Positions 27,383-35,909 of a DNA stretch of 64,000 nucleotides are shown here, one piece after another. The DNA lies in the NCBI GenBank assembly GCA_028710885.1, contig JAQTTG010000002.1, forward strand, positions 191,308 through 255,307, given 5' to 3'. The notes beneath the pieces are model-generated. The model was not told where the DNA came from, ran no database searches, and worked only from the letters and a program-made list of their open reading frames with translations. How positions within the stretch are numbered: the stretch's first letter is position 1; every line of letters starts with the position of its first letter. This DNA comes from Sulfuricurvum sp. GTDB lineage: Bacteria; Campylobacterota; Campylobacteria; Campylobacterales; Sulfurimonadaceae. A program made the position numbers and the translations under genes.

Positions 27383-27399
27383 AGAAAAAATCCTATAAG

Positions 27400-28116
27400 T
27401 TATTTACTTTCATTATCATCCATAGAGATGACACTTCGTGTTTTTGGAATGAGAAAATCATACCAGCTACTGCTACCGTCTCCCTCGAATATCTCACGAT
27501 ACCAAGGGACATTTGCATTCACTACTTCCGACTTATTAATCCATGTCACTGGTGCAATTGAACGATAATAGAGAGCCCCTTTCGGTTTTCCCAAACGATC
27601 ATACAATTGTGCAATCTGTTCATTCAATACCCCGCGAGCGAGTTGCAATTGTGTTTCCATAGAATTGACTAACGGCATGTATGTTGAATGCGGATACATC
27701 ACTTTAAATGATTCAACCCCTTTTAAAGTATCATCGATCAGCCCTTGATCCCGCCCAGGATTTGGAAGTGCCAAAAATTTGGACTTTATTTTTAAAAACT
27801 CTGCATACTCGCGCCCCTCTGGTGTAGCATAACGTCGTATATACTCATTTAGAAAATGTTCAGCTAACAAATATTCATCGTGTGCCATGTGTGCTTGCGC
27901 CATAATCATCGTTGCTTCGCTCAATAAAGGTGAGCTGACATGTTCGCTTTGAAGTGAGCTGAAATAACTATCTGCTTTTTCCAAGCTTCCATTAGAAACC
28001 GCCGTAACCATCTTGTCGTACCAATATTCTGCGGGCTTGTTAAACTCTTCGGGCTCTTTGCCACATCCGACAAATAAGATGAGTGCCGTAATCGCGACTA
28101 ACCATACTTTAACCAT
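27400..28116 (-). CDS. bamD: Outer-membrane assembly lipoprotein BamD
   Basis: 238 residues. The lipobox LILFVGCG puts the lipidated cysteine at residue 18, and Lys-Glu-Pro follows. The mature part is a chain of TPR-like helices (YWYDKMVTAVSNGSLEKADSYF, MIMAQAHMAHDEYLLAEHFLNEYIRRY), the organisation of BamD/ComL. BamD is the essential partner of BamA in inserting outer-membrane proteins such as the porin at 36944-38356. The gene lies 17 bases upstream of lon on the same strand. BamD assignment rests on architecture and neighbours, since BamD sequences diverge widely. Confidence 0.82.
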   Translation of the reverse strand: MVKVWLVAITALILFVGCGKEPEEFNKPAEYWYDKMVTAVSNGSLEKADSYFSSLQSEHVSSPLLSEATMIMAQAHMAHDEYLLAEHFLNEYIRRYATPEGREYAEFLKIKSKFLALPNPGRDQGLIDDTLKGVESFKVMYPHSTYMPLVNSMETQLQLARGVLNEQIAQLYDRLGKPKGALYYRSIAPVTWINKSEVVNANVPWYREIFEGDGSSSWYDFLIPKTRSVISMDDNESK

Positions 28117-28211
28117 TAAAAAACCTACACTCTTTTTGAAATTATCAGCTATTTTACCGTAAAGAGATTAAACACCCCTACAATGAATTGAAACTTTTTA
28201 CTTTCCTATGT

Positions 28212-28217
28212 TAAAAT
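28212..28217 (+). promoter_or_regulatory. -10 element of the fliW promoter
   Basis: TAAAAT within GTTAAAATCAG, 28 bases before the fliW ATG, with a GAAGG ribosome site between. It lies in a 129-base divergent region shared with bamD. Confidence 0.45.
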
Positions 28218-28245
28218 CAGACTATTATGACAAAAGAAGGTAGTT

Positions 28246-28635
28246 ATGCAATTTGATTTAAAACTTCCGTTACTCGGTTTCGAAACAGTCTCTAAGATGG
28301 AACTGCAAAAAATTGATGAGATTTTTTTACGCCTTGAAAGTCTTGGTGATGGTCCATCTTTTACTCTCGTCAACCCATTTGCTCTTCGAGAATACTCTTT
28401 TGATATCCCTTCTTCGCTTCAAGCGTTAATGGGGATCACTTCTGAGAGTAATCTACTTATCTATAACATCATGATTTTACAATCACCAATCGAAAAATCA
28501 ACCATTAATTTTGTTGCGCCACTCATTTTTAATACCAGTAATGGAACAATGGCTCAAATCATCATTGATAATCGAGCCGATTTCGGTATTGCAGAACCAA
28601 TCAAAAACTACCTTCAAGGCAATGAAAATGACTAA
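28246..28635 (+). CDS. fliW: Flagellar assembly factor FliW
   Basis: 129 residues, the family length. Typical segments are LPLLGFETVSKMEL near the start, FTLVNPFALREYSFDIP, and INFVAPLIFNTSNGTMAQIIIDN near the end. FliW binds both flagellin and the regulator CsrA, so that flagellin translation is matched to secretion. It is coupled to proC, whose start lies eight bases before the fliW stop. Presence of fliW and pflA in one window indicates a flagellated organism. Confidence 0.93.
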   Translation: MQFDLKLPLLGFETVSKMELQKIDEIFLRLESLGDGPSFTLVNPFALREYSFDIPSSLQALMGITSESNLLIYNIMILQSPIEKSTINFVAPLIFNTSNGTMAQIIIDNRADFGIAEPIKNYLQGNEND

Positions 28636-29389
28636 ATCCATCACTTTCATCGGAAATGGTAAAATGGCACTTGCTCTTGCAAAAGGGCTATGTGAAAACC
28701 ATGCGATTGAGGTGATCGGGCGAACCGTGTCAGCAATAGAACATTTTGAGACACTGCTTGGAACCCCTGTTAAAAAAACACTTTATTCTTCAGCTGATAT
28801 CACCAATAAAACAGTTATTGTATGTGTTAAACCTGCGAATCTATCAGAAGTAGCTCCTCTGCTAAAAGGAACCGCTGATTCACTGTATTCTGTTCTTGCA
28901 GGAACAACATTGGAATCACTGAAATCGATCAAAGCATCTCACTACTGTAGAGCAATGCCTAATTTAGCCGCAGAAGTAGGATCATCAATGACCTCGTTGG
29001 TTGGCGATACCGCTATCCAACCTACAGCAATTGCACTTTTTAGTTCTATCGGCTCAGTATTATGGCTAAACAGTGAAAAAGAGCTTGATATTGCTACTGC
29101 ACTTGCTGGAAGTGGTCCAGCATATCTTGCACTTATAGCTGAAGCACTTTGTGATGGAGCAGTACGTGAAGGTTTGAAGCGCGATGATGCCATGACTCTT
29201 ATGAGAGGACTATTTGAGGGATTTGGAAAATTGATCCAAACAATTCATCCTGCGCTTCTCAAAGACAATGTTATGAGCCCAGGAGGAACCACTGCCGCAG
29301 GATATGGTGCTTTGGAAAAAGGAAAGGTTCGCGAGGGATGTATGGAAGCCATACAGGCTGCTCATAAAAGAGCCAAAGAGCTAAAATAA
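28628..29389 (+). CDS. proC: Pyrroline-5-carboxylate reductase
   Basis: 253 residues from ATG 28628, served by AAGG at 28617-28620 (an ATG two codons earlier is too close to it). ProC performs the last step of proline synthesis with NAD(P)H. The nucleotide-binding motif is ITFIGNGKMALALAKGL; the family signature MSPGGTTAAGYGALEKGKV and the segment LAGSGPAYLALIAEAL are clear. The open frame extends upstream to 28511 within fliW and is not used. It faces the three PilM/N/O-like genes, whose last stop is only four bases away. Confidence 0.94.
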   Translation: MTKSITFIGNGKMALALAKGLCENHAIEVIGRTVSAIEHFETLLGTPVKKTLYSSADITNKTVIVCVKPANLSEVAPLLKGTADSLYSVLAGTTLESLKSIKASHYCRAMPNLAAEVGSSMTSLVGDTAIQPTAIALFSSIGSVLWLNSEKELDIATALAGSGPAYLALIAEALCDGAVREGLKRDDAMTLMRGLFEGFGKLIQTIHPALLKDNVMSPGGTTAAGYGALEKGKVREGCMEAIQAAHKRAKELK

Positions 29390-29392
29390 CTT

Positions 29393-29911
29393 TTACTCTT
29401 TGGAAGTGCGGCTATTATGCACTTTCATCGTAAAGCTAGAGCGTATTTTATCTCCATCTCTCTCAAAATGAATCGGAAAATTGACACCGATAATCCAATC
29501 ACTTTTATTTATTTTTTCTAAAAAATTATAAAAACTTTGTGGCGATGTAATTTTAGAAGTTGCATTTACCTCATAGAGTTTAAATGTCCCATTATCTTCT
29601 TTGCTTGCAATTTCCGTTAAATAAAGATCTTGAAATTCTTGTTTATTTTGATGGGTAAAACGCTCAGGATCAAATGAAGTATTGAAAGCATGAATCATAT
29701 GCTCATTTCGTGCTTGAAGCTCTTTTAGCTTATCACTCGCATCATCATAACGCCGTTGTGCCAAATCAATTTTTTGAAGCTCTTTTTTACTTTCCAATCG
29801 TAATGAGCGATATTCCTGACCTTTTGGAATTAACATCAAAAATGAAAATCCTATGACACCGGCCATTAATACAACAGAAAGCAAAATCAAGTAGAGGGTT
29901 TGACGATTCAT
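29393..29911 (-). CDS. PilO/GspM-like inner-membrane assembly protein
   Basis: 172 residues. One N-terminal membrane helix (about 7-28) is followed by a coiled coil (about 35-75, KKELQKIDLAQRRYDDASDKLKEL) and a small periplasmic domain. This plan matches PilO or GspM proteins of type IV pili and type II secretion, which link the inner membrane to the secretin. It is the third of three genes joined by four-base ATGA overlaps. Sequence alone does not separate pilus, secretion or DNA-uptake roles; in Campylobacter the gene next to proC is a transformation (cts) gene, as far as I recall. Confidence 0.6.
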   Translation of the reverse strand: MNRQTLYLILLSVVLMAGVIGFSFLMLIPKGQEYRSLRLESKKELQKIDLAQRRYDDASDKLKELQARNEHMIHAFNTSFDPERFTHQNKQEFQDLYLTEIASKEDNGTFKLYEVNATSKITSPQSFYNFLEKINKSDWIIGVNFPIHFERDGDKIRSSFTMKVHNSRTSKE

Positions 29912-30432
29912 TGTACCTCCTCTACTGTTTCATCATCGAGATAATTTGAAGATACAAAACTATACCATCCATTTTCTGCAGGATAAAAACTAGTATACGT
30001 GCGATTAAAAATCGATTTTAGCGGAGCATGTAACATATATTCGTATGTATCTTTATTCGGAGTCGTACCATACAAAATCAATGAAGTCGCATTTAGTTCA
30101 GCACGCGCGAGCGTGATGGAATCAGGTACAAGATCAAAAAGATTATGAATACTCTCTTTCATCACAGCATTATCTGTCGTAATTTGCTCAGATATTTTCG
30201 TTTCAGCATCAATCTGCGTAATCTTTTTTTCTATCGCCTGTGTTGAGGCTTTCAATGTTCTTTGTTTAATATCCAAACTCTTACCCTCTTCTACATAGGC
30301 ATAAGTTTTGTATCCTAAAAAGAGGTAAGCTCCAGAGAGCATTACAATGGTAATCATAAAAAAGAAAAGTACCAGCTGAAGTTCACCACTGATGAGACGC
30401 TTGGGTCTTGGAGTTATTAAACTGTGAATCAT
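29908..30432 (-). CDS. PilN-like inner-membrane assembly protein
   Basis: 174 residues. A cytoplasmic N-terminus (MIHSLITPRPKRLISGE) leads into one membrane helix (about 20-42), then a coiled coil and a periplasmic domain with FDLVPDSITLARAELNATSLILYG, which resembles the ferredoxin-like fold segment of PilN and GspL (VPxGVxLxxL...LxLxG). It overlaps its upstream and downstream neighbours by four bases each. The three-gene set therefore reads as PilM-, PilN- and PilO-like. Confidence 0.65.
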   Translation of the reverse strand: MIHSLITPRPKRLISGELQLVLFFFMITIVMLSGAYLFLGYKTYAYVEEGKSLDIKQRTLKASTQAIEKKITQIDAETKISEQITTDNAVMKESIHNLFDLVPDSITLARAELNATSLILYGTTPNKDTYEYMLHAPLKSIFNRTYTSFYPAENGWYSFVSSNYLDDETVEEVQ

Positions 30433-31466
30433 AACCCCTCCTCCTCTATCATTGCTAATGTCAAAAGCTCATTACCTAAATCGATTCGTCGAATTAATAC
30501 ACTTAAAAAAAGTTCCTCTTCCAAATAGCGTTTAAGTTCTGAACTGCTCCCATATGCATCTGCAATGTATATCGTCTCGACAAAACGGTCTCGACAATGA
30601 GCACCTGCATAAAATTCACTCAAAGTTTTTTGGATCAATTCAAATCGGTAAAAATCATTATTGTTTCGATCAATCGACTCTTTCACTTCACTGATTAGGG
30701 ATTCATTTGACTTTTGTTCCTGCGGTGTCGGTTCATCTTCATGAAATTCGGAAATCTCATCTAACGCATCAAGATCTTCAATATCATCACTTAAATCATC
30801 CAACTCATCAATTATGTCTAAATCATCACTATACTCAAGTTCATCGAGAACTATCCCTTTTTCTACTTCATCTTCTGTCCCAACAGAAAATTCGATTGAA
30901 GAACTGACATCTTCTTTGAGTATATCAGCCTCTTTGTTTCCTATCACATAATGATGTGCATACTCAAGGTTTCCTTCGTCAAAAAAAGCGATGCTAAACG
31001 CATCATTTTGAGCTAGCGCATAAAGTGCAAATCCAGTAGATATTTTGTCTTGAAAAAAATATTCTATAATTGAAAAAGGGGAAAAAATATAATCAAGACC
31101 TATTGGAGCATAATGTTTTTTCAATCTTTCAAGTTCTCGAATAGAGGTGTAAAGCATCCATTTTTGATTACGGCAAAGCGTTTTTGCTCCGCTGAGTTCT
31201 TCTATCTCATTAATATCATGTAATGAGCAGCCACTTAATGCTCCCTGATTCGGGTCTGAATTTAAAATAGCAATGTAATGCAGAGGGGATTCATCAATGT
31301 AATTCTGGATTGCAGAAAATGTATCATGCAACGCTTTATCACCTTCAAAATGGTGATGCTTTTTATAGATCTCTTTATTCTTTTTTTTGGCAACAATATT
31401 TATATCATAAATATTTTCATGTACAACAATAGCAATAAATATTTTTCGATACAGCCACCCGATCAC
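30429..31466 (-). CDS. PilM/GspL-like cytoplasmic assembly protein with acidic linker
   Basis: 345 residues from GTG 31466; an ATG at 31490 also opens the frame, but AGAGGA lies six bases before the GTG and the GTG forms a GTGA overlap with the xer stop. No membrane helix is present. The sequence (IAIVVHENIYDINIV, then a lone AFSIAFFDEGNLEYAHHY strand pair) is compatible with the actin-like fold of PilM or the cytoplasmic part of GspL, but is very divergent. A striking Asp/Glu-rich segment at about 30715-30915, with repeats such as DELDDLSDDIEDLDALDE, interrupts the fold. The two following genes are PilN- and PilO-like, which is the main support for the assignment. Confidence 0.5.
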   Translation of the reverse strand: MIGWLYRKIFIAIVVHENIYDINIVAKKKNKEIYKKHHHFEGDKALHDTFSAIQNYIDESPLHYIAILNSDPNQGALSGCSLHDINEIEELSGAKTLCRNQKWMLYTSIRELERLKKHYAPIGLDYIFSPFSIIEYFFQDKISTGFALYALAQNDAFSIAFFDEGNLEYAHHYVIGNKEADILKEDVSSSIEFSVGTEDEVEKGIVLDELEYSDDLDIIDELDDLSDDIEDLDALDEISEFHEDEPTPQEQKSNESLISEVKESIDRNNNDFYRFELIQKTLSEFYAGAHCRDRFVETIYIADAYGSSSELKRYLEEELFLSVLIRRIDLGNELLTLAMIEEEGL

Positions 31467-32305
31467 TGAAGATCCTCTGTAGTTTTGCATAAAGGATGGG
31501 ATTTGAGATAATGATCCATTTTAAGGGCGTTTCCCAATTTAGTATAAATCTGTGTCGTGGACATACTTGCATGCCCTAATAATTCACTAACATCGGCTAT
31601 TCGAGCACCATTATTTAATAGCTCCGTCGCATATGCATGACGCAGTTGATGGGGAGTCACTTTCAATCCCACCCCTTTAAATGCCTTAGTGATGATATAT
31701 CTTAAACTATTTTCGCTTAATCTTTCACCTTCAGCTTCAAAAACATACTCTTTTGACAAACTATCACTTCGATATTCTAAAATCATTGTGTAGATTTGCG
31801 GAAGCATTGGGACATCCCGCTCTTTAGAACCTTTTCCCATTACTCTGCACCATTGGGATGTAATATCCGCCATTTTTAAATTTGAAAGTTCAGATATCCG
31901 AAGTCCCATTGTGTACAACAATAAAATGATAAGTTTTTCCAATTCATTTGCATGCTCCAAAACATGCATGATATGTTCATGGGAAACTGGTTTTGGAAGT
32001 GTTTTCGGAATTTTTACACTCTCGTCCCCTCGCAACTCTACCCTGATCTCTTGAATTCTCAAATATTTAATAAAACTTCGAATTCCACTCAGTTTTAGTG
32101 CAATTGATTTGGGTTTAAGGGGAGCGATTCGGATGCGAAGCGGCATCAAATTGATATGTAAAACAGTGGACTCTTCTTGAATCTCTGCATATAAAAGCAT
32201 CTCATCGATAGCATCGTTATAACTCCGTATTGTTAAAGACGAATAACCCTTAAATGCATCTAAATATTTTAAAAAATCCTCTTTTTCCCGGTAGAGTCTG
32301 TTCAT
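31463..32305 (-). CDS. xerH: Tyrosine recombinase, XerH/XerD-like
   Basis: 280 residues. The catalytic set is complete: Arg136 (GLRISEL), Lys158 (GKGSKERDVP), His219 and Arg222 (TPHQLRHAYA), His245 (LLGHASMSTTQIYTKL) and the nucleophile Tyr254. The N-terminal SAM-like core-binding domain is at about 1-95. Epsilonproteobacteria usually carry a single Xer enzyme (XerH) that resolves chromosome dimers at a single dif site, and this is the likely role. No att site, phage or integron partners are nearby, so an integrase role is unlikely. The symbol is by family analogy. Confidence 0.8.
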   Translation of the reverse strand: MNRLYREKEDFLKYLDAFKGYSSLTIRSYNDAIDEMLLYAEIQEESTVLHINLMPLRIRIAPLKPKSIALKLSGIRSFIKYLRIQEIRVELRGDESVKIPKTLPKPVSHEHIMHVLEHANELEKLIILLLYTMGLRISELSNLKMADITSQWCRVMGKGSKERDVPMLPQIYTMILEYRSDSLSKEYVFEAEGERLSENSLRYIITKAFKGVGLKVTPHQLRHAYATELLNNGARIADVSELLGHASMSTTQIYTKLGNALKMDHYLKSHPLCKTTEDLQ

Positions 32306-32330
32306 TTAGTTACCGAGTCTACTATGACAT

Positions 32331-32954
32331 TCAGAGTACATGTTCCATCAAACGCTTTTTAATAAGCGCTTTTGCACTCTCCATATCCAAATCAGATAAA
32401 TCTATCGGCTCCGAAGCATAAAAATCAAGTGTTCCAAAAGGTTTAGGAACTGTAAAACGATCCCAACTTGGTAATTGCCAATAATGCGACGGGACACAAC
32501 TGTACACTATCACTTTTGTTTGACGCTTTTGTGCCATAATGACCACACCGTCACTCATTTCGTGACGAGGCCCTTTAGGACCATCCGGTGTTATACCGAT
32601 ATCATATCCTTCAGAAAGCGACTTAAGCCCTTGTATAAGTACTTTAGCCCCTCCTCGTGTTGTTGAACCATGAATAGTCCCCAACTTAAAATAGTACATG
32701 ATTCGAGCAATAATCTGCCCGTCAAAATGGTCGCTGATAAGAACTTTAGCTTTAGGGAAAGAGCGAAATTGGTAATAAAGATAAGGCTGCATGAGTAAAT
32801 CCCCATGCCAAAAAGCAAATATTACAGGCTCAACAGGGATCGATTCGGGTAGATGAAATCGCTTTTTATTGGTTAAATAAATAAATCGAATCAGCAATGT
32901 CCCGATAGGGGGAATCATCCACAATGCCAAAGCGCGTAAAAACTTCTTACGCAA
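32331..32954 (-). CDS. DUF374 lysophospholipid acyltransferase-like protein
   Basis: 207 residues starting with TTG 32954, with GGAG six bases upstream inside the miaB end. Family segments are [16 protein letters not shown] (acyltransferase-like HxxxL motif), [14 protein letters not shown] and [15 protein letters not shown]374 proteins are related to the LpxL/PlsC acyltransferases and are thought to act in lipid A or phospholipid acylation at the inner membrane; one N-terminal hydrophobic helix is present. In Helicobacter pylori a homologue lies beside miaB and the HP0268 gene, the same order as here. Confidence 0.82.
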   Translation of the reverse strand: MRKKFLRALALWMIPPIGTLLIRFIYLTNKKRFHLPESIPVEPVIFAFWHGDLLMQPYLYYQFRSFPKAKVLISDHFDGQIIARIMYYFKLGTIHGSTTRGGAKVLIQGLKSLSEGYDIGITPDGPKGPRHEMSDGVVIMAQKRQTKVIVYSCVPSHYWQLPSWDRFTVPKPFGTLDFYASEPIDLSDLDMESAKALIKKRLMEHVL

Positions 32955-34245
32955 TAATTTCTCCGTATTGGACGTTGCGAGAAACCTCCGTAATTTTGAC
33001 CTGTGCGATTTTACCCAACCACTCTTCAGACCCTTTTACCTTTACTGAGAGATTGTTATCACTACGACCAGCAATATAGCCATCATTACGTAATTCTTCA
33101 AAATATACATCTACGATTTTACCCAGATTGAATGACTTCATAGAGTCGAGTATTTGATCATGAGCGGCTTGAAGTCGCTCTAAGCGCTCTGAAGCTATCT
33201 CCGAATCAATCTCATCCATTTTTTCTGCTTCTGTCAAAGGACGAGGAGAATATTTAAAGCTAAAAAGCTGCTCAAAACGAACCGCGTTGAGAACATCCAT
33301 CGTATCTTCAAAATCTTCGTCACTCTCTCCAGGAAACGCAACAATAATATCGGTACTAATATTCACATTAGGGACCATTTCCCGCAATTTTGCAGCACGA
33401 TTTAAAAACCACTCTTTGGTGTATCCCCGCTTCATCGCTTTGAGAATACTCGTTGATCCGCTTTGAAGCGGCATGTGCATCGATTTACAAATTTTTGGAT
33501 TAGAGGCAAATTCTTCAATAAACTCATCATCCATATGAAGCGGATGAGGAGAGGTAAAACGAATCCGCTCCAACCCCTCAACCGTACTTACACGACGAAG
33601 CAGTTCGGTAAAATTTACTTTTCCCTCATCAGCTGAAAAACGTCTGCCATAGTTATTGACATTTTGACCGAGTAAGAATACTTCTTTCGCTCCACGCTCT
33701 ACTGCTTTACGTGCTTCCGCAACGATCAGTTCAGGGGGAATGGATATTTCATCTCCTCGAGTTTTTGGGACAATACAAAATGTACATTGCTTATCACATC
33801 CAATAGAGATGTTAATATAGGCTTTATAGGGGCTACTGCGGAAATCTTTAAAGGCAAACTGTGATTCATCATAATCGATCTCAATCTCAACTGCACGATC
33901 TCGATGTAACACATCAGTAATCTTAGAGACATTTCGGGCACCAAGAACAAAATTAACGTACGGAGCACGCTTAATTATCTCTTTACCCAGATGGGATGCC
34001 GTACATCCACATACACCAATCTTTGCATCTGCTTTTTTGAGTTTGTTAAAAACACCCAATTCAGAAAAAAGTTTATGAACCGGTTTTTCACGTACAGAGC
34101 AAGTATTAACAAGAATCAAATCCGCACTTGAAGCATCATCGGTGAGCTCATACCCCTCATGCGCATTCAATTCTGCAATCATGTGCTCAGAATCGCGCAC
34201 ATTCATTGCGCATCCTAGCGTCTCAATAAAAAGCTTTTTAGCCAT
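32947..34245 (-). CDS. miaB: tRNA-2-methylthio-N6-isopentenyladenosine synthase MiaB
   Basis: 432 residues. The UPF0004 domain begins [18 protein letters not shown] (Cys11), with further cluster cysteines in [11 protein letters not shown] and [11 protein letters not shown]. The radical-SAM cysteines are in [19 protein letters not shown] (about residues 149-156). A TRAM domain ends the protein. MiaB adds the methylthio group to i6A37, the product of MiaA, whose gene is at 46156-47052. It shares one base with the upstream HP0268-like gene (TAATG) and overlaps the acyltransferase by eight bases. Confidence 0.96.
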   Translation of the reverse strand: MAKKLFIETLGCAMNVRDSEHMIAELNAHEGYELTDDASSADLILVNTCSVREKPVHKLFSELGVFNKLKKADAKIGVCGCTASHLGKEIIKRAPYVNFVLGARNVSKITDVLHRDRAVEIEIDYDESQFAFKDFRSSPYKAYINISIGCDKQCTFCIVPKTRGDEISIPPELIVAEARKAVERGAKEVFLLGQNVNNYGRRFSADEGKVNFTELLRRVSTVEGLERIRFTSPHPLHMDDEFIEEFASNPKICKSMHMPLQSGSTSILKAMKRGYTKEWFLNRAAKLREMVPNVNISTDIIVAFPGESDEDFEDTMDVLNAVRFEQLFSFKYSPRPLTEAEKMDEIDSEIASERLERLQAAHDQILDSMKSFNLGKIVDVYFEELRNDGYIAGRSDNNLSVKVKGSEEWLGKIAQVKITEVSRNVQYGEIIA

Positions 34246-34487
34246 TATAAAATATGGACCTCGTACATATATTCATTCGCAGAAAGGCCAAAACGCACTT
34301 CGCGCATGTAAAAACTTTTCCCTTCACCCTCAAAGTGATCTTGCAATGCGAGAAGATCTTTGTGTGAATTTTCACGATCAAAATAAAGGATCAATGAGTT
34401 GGTTTTTTCTACCATTTCAGTAATTTTTTTAAGATCGATTTTTTTTGGTTTTGCGTCTTGCTCGCTACGGGCAATTTTTAGTTCCAT
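34245..34487 (-). CDS. HP0268-family small protein (putative nuclease)
   Basis: 80 residues, highly charged: [21 protein letters not shown] followed by [19 protein letters not shown]. It matches the Campylobacterota-specific HP0268 family, whose Helicobacter pylori member has been reported to nick DNA and cleave RNA. It lies directly upstream of miaB, as in Helicobacter and Campylobacter. The start is ATG 34487 and there is no leader. The 162 bases upstream hold the divergent promoters for this gene and nusA. Confidence 0.82.
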   Translation of the reverse strand: MELKIARSEQDAKPKKIDLKKITEMVEKTNSLILYFDRENSHKDLLALQDHFEGEGKSFYMREVRFGLSANEYMYEVHIL

Positions 34488-34570
34488 AATGTTTCCCTTA
34501 AATAGAGTTCTAGATATTGGGGGGATTATAGCGGTGATATGATAAATATCGCATTAAGAGAAGTTGGGGT

Positions 34571-34576
34571 ATAATG
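34571..34576 (+). promoter_or_regulatory. -10 element of the nusA promoter
   Basis: TATAAT in GGGGTATAATGTTC, about 73 bases before the chosen nusA ATG. No clear -35 is visible. Confidence 0.55.
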
Positions 34577-34649
34577 TTCATCCTTCATAAAAAAGCTTTC
34601 CCGTAATCATCAATTTTTTATGAGTTACCAATTTAACAAGGATAATCCT

Positions 34650-35783
34650 ATGGAAAATATTTTAGATATTATTGATTCTATCGCCAATGAAAAAGGGCTT
34701 AGCAGAGAAAACGTCCAAGAGGCGATCAAAACATCGTTTATTCAAACTGCCAAACGTATCATTAACCCTACCTTTGCTTTTGAAGCGGATATTGATGAAC
34801 GAACTAAACAAGTTAAATTGCGCCAAATTATTACCGTTGTTGCTGATGATGCGCCTGAAATAGAAGGGGAAGAAGTTGGTGCCTATATGGGTATCACTGC
34901 AGCACTTGAGATTGATGATGAAGCTGAAATCGGCGATCAACTTCAAATGGAACACGATATTGAAAGCTATGGACGCAGTGCCTTTGCAACACTTCACCGC
35001 GAGATCGAGTTTCATATTCAACGTCTTGTCGAAAACGAGTTGTATGACAAATACAAAAGTAAAATCAATCAAATTGTCTCCGGTCGTGTCACTCGTGTTG
35101 ACGGTGAGCAAAACACCACTATCGAGATTGATGAAATCCGCGCTACTTTACCTATGAAAAGCCGTATTAAAGGTGAAAAATTCAAAGTCGGCGATGTCGT
35201 AAGTGCAATCGTCCGCCGTGTCCATGTTGATAAAAGCAGCGGTATTTCAATGGAACTTTCCCGCACCGCCCCAAAATTCCTCGAAGAGCTTTTGGCACTT
35301 GAGGTTCCTGAAATTAAAGACGGAATCGTCGTTATTGAAAAATGTGCCCGTATTCCCGGAGAGCGTGCGAAAATTGCTCTCTACACCAACCGTCCGCAGA
35401 TCGATCCGATCGGTGCTACCGTCGGTGTACGCGGTGTTCGTATTAATGCAGTAAGCGAAGAGCTGTGTGGTGAAAATATCGACTGCGTCGAGTACAGTGC
35501 TTCACCTGAACTTTTCATCTCGCGTGCTATGTCTCCTGCTATCATTAGTGCTGTTGTTGTTGAAGAAAATGACAATGGTGATAAAAAAGCAATAGTCACC
35601 TTACCAAGTGACCAAAAATCAAAAGCAATCGGTAAAAGCGGTATCAATATCCGTTTAGCATCTATGCTTACAGGATACACGATCGAACTTAACGAAGTAG
35701 GTGGAACAGCTCAAATGGGTGAAAAAGCTGGGGAAGAGAAAAAAGAGGGACTTAGCTCACTCGAAGCGCTTTTCGGAAACTAA
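34650..35783 (+). CDS. nusA: Transcription termination/antitermination protein NusA
   Basis: 377 residues from ATG 34650, chosen because AAGGA lies seven bases upstream and MENILDIIDSIANEKGLSRE is the usual N-terminus; an earlier in-frame ATG at 34620 has no ribosome site. Domains are the RNA-polymerase-binding N-terminus (about 1-125), S1 (about 130-200, beginning IVSGRVTRVDGEQN), KH1 and KH2 (about 205-350, with GACVGVRG-like VGVRGVRINAVSEEL and AIGKSGINIRLASMLTGY). No acidic C-terminal repeats are present, which is normal outside gammaproteobacteria. Confidence 0.95.
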   Translation: MENILDIIDSIANEKGLSRENVQEAIKTSFIQTAKRIINPTFAFEADIDERTKQVKLRQIITVVADDAPEIEGEEVGAYMGITAALEIDDEAEIGDQLQMEHDIESYGRSAFATLHREIEFHIQRLVENELYDKYKSKINQIVSGRVTRVDGEQNTTIEIDEIRATLPMKSRIKGEKFKVGDVVSAIVRRVHVDKSSGISMELSRTAPKFLEELLALEVPEIKDGIVVIEKCARIPGERAKIALYTNRPQIDPIGATVGVRGVRINAVSEELCGENIDCVEYSASPELFISRAMSPAIISAVVVEENDNGDKKAIVTLPSDQKSKAIGKSGINIRLASMLTGYTIELNEVGGTAQMGEKAGEEKKEGLSSLEALFGN

Positions 35784-35793
35784 TATTCTCTCA

Positions 35794-35883
35794 TACTTTT
35801 CTGTTTAGTCAGAAAAGTACCAAAAGGATCATACCGAGATCCAAAAACGCTACGTTCCTCTCGGCACTACTGCCTTCGGAACG
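35794..35883. repeat. Two-hairpin intergenic repeat, copy B (nusA/ABC permease junction)
   Basis: A perfect 10-bp inverted repeat TACTTTTCTG / CAGAAAAGTA (35794-35819, loop TTTAGT), then ACCAAAAG. A short GGATC/GATCC pair and a second hairpin CGTTCC (35853-35858) with GGAACG (35878-35883) follow. It shares the first hairpin, the CCAAA link and the CTACG...CTC...GCACTaCTGC core with copy A at 13928-14046. The second stem differs in sequence but not in position, as if compensating changes keep it paired. Confidence 0.6.
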
Positions 35884-35909
35884 GCTCTTTGTATTGGATC
35901 ACGGCGATT

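Noticed and set aside
31463-32305. Integrase of a genomic island
   Set aside because: No att repeats, phage genes or tRNA target are adjacent and flanking genes are conserved housekeeping genes; a XerH role is more likely.
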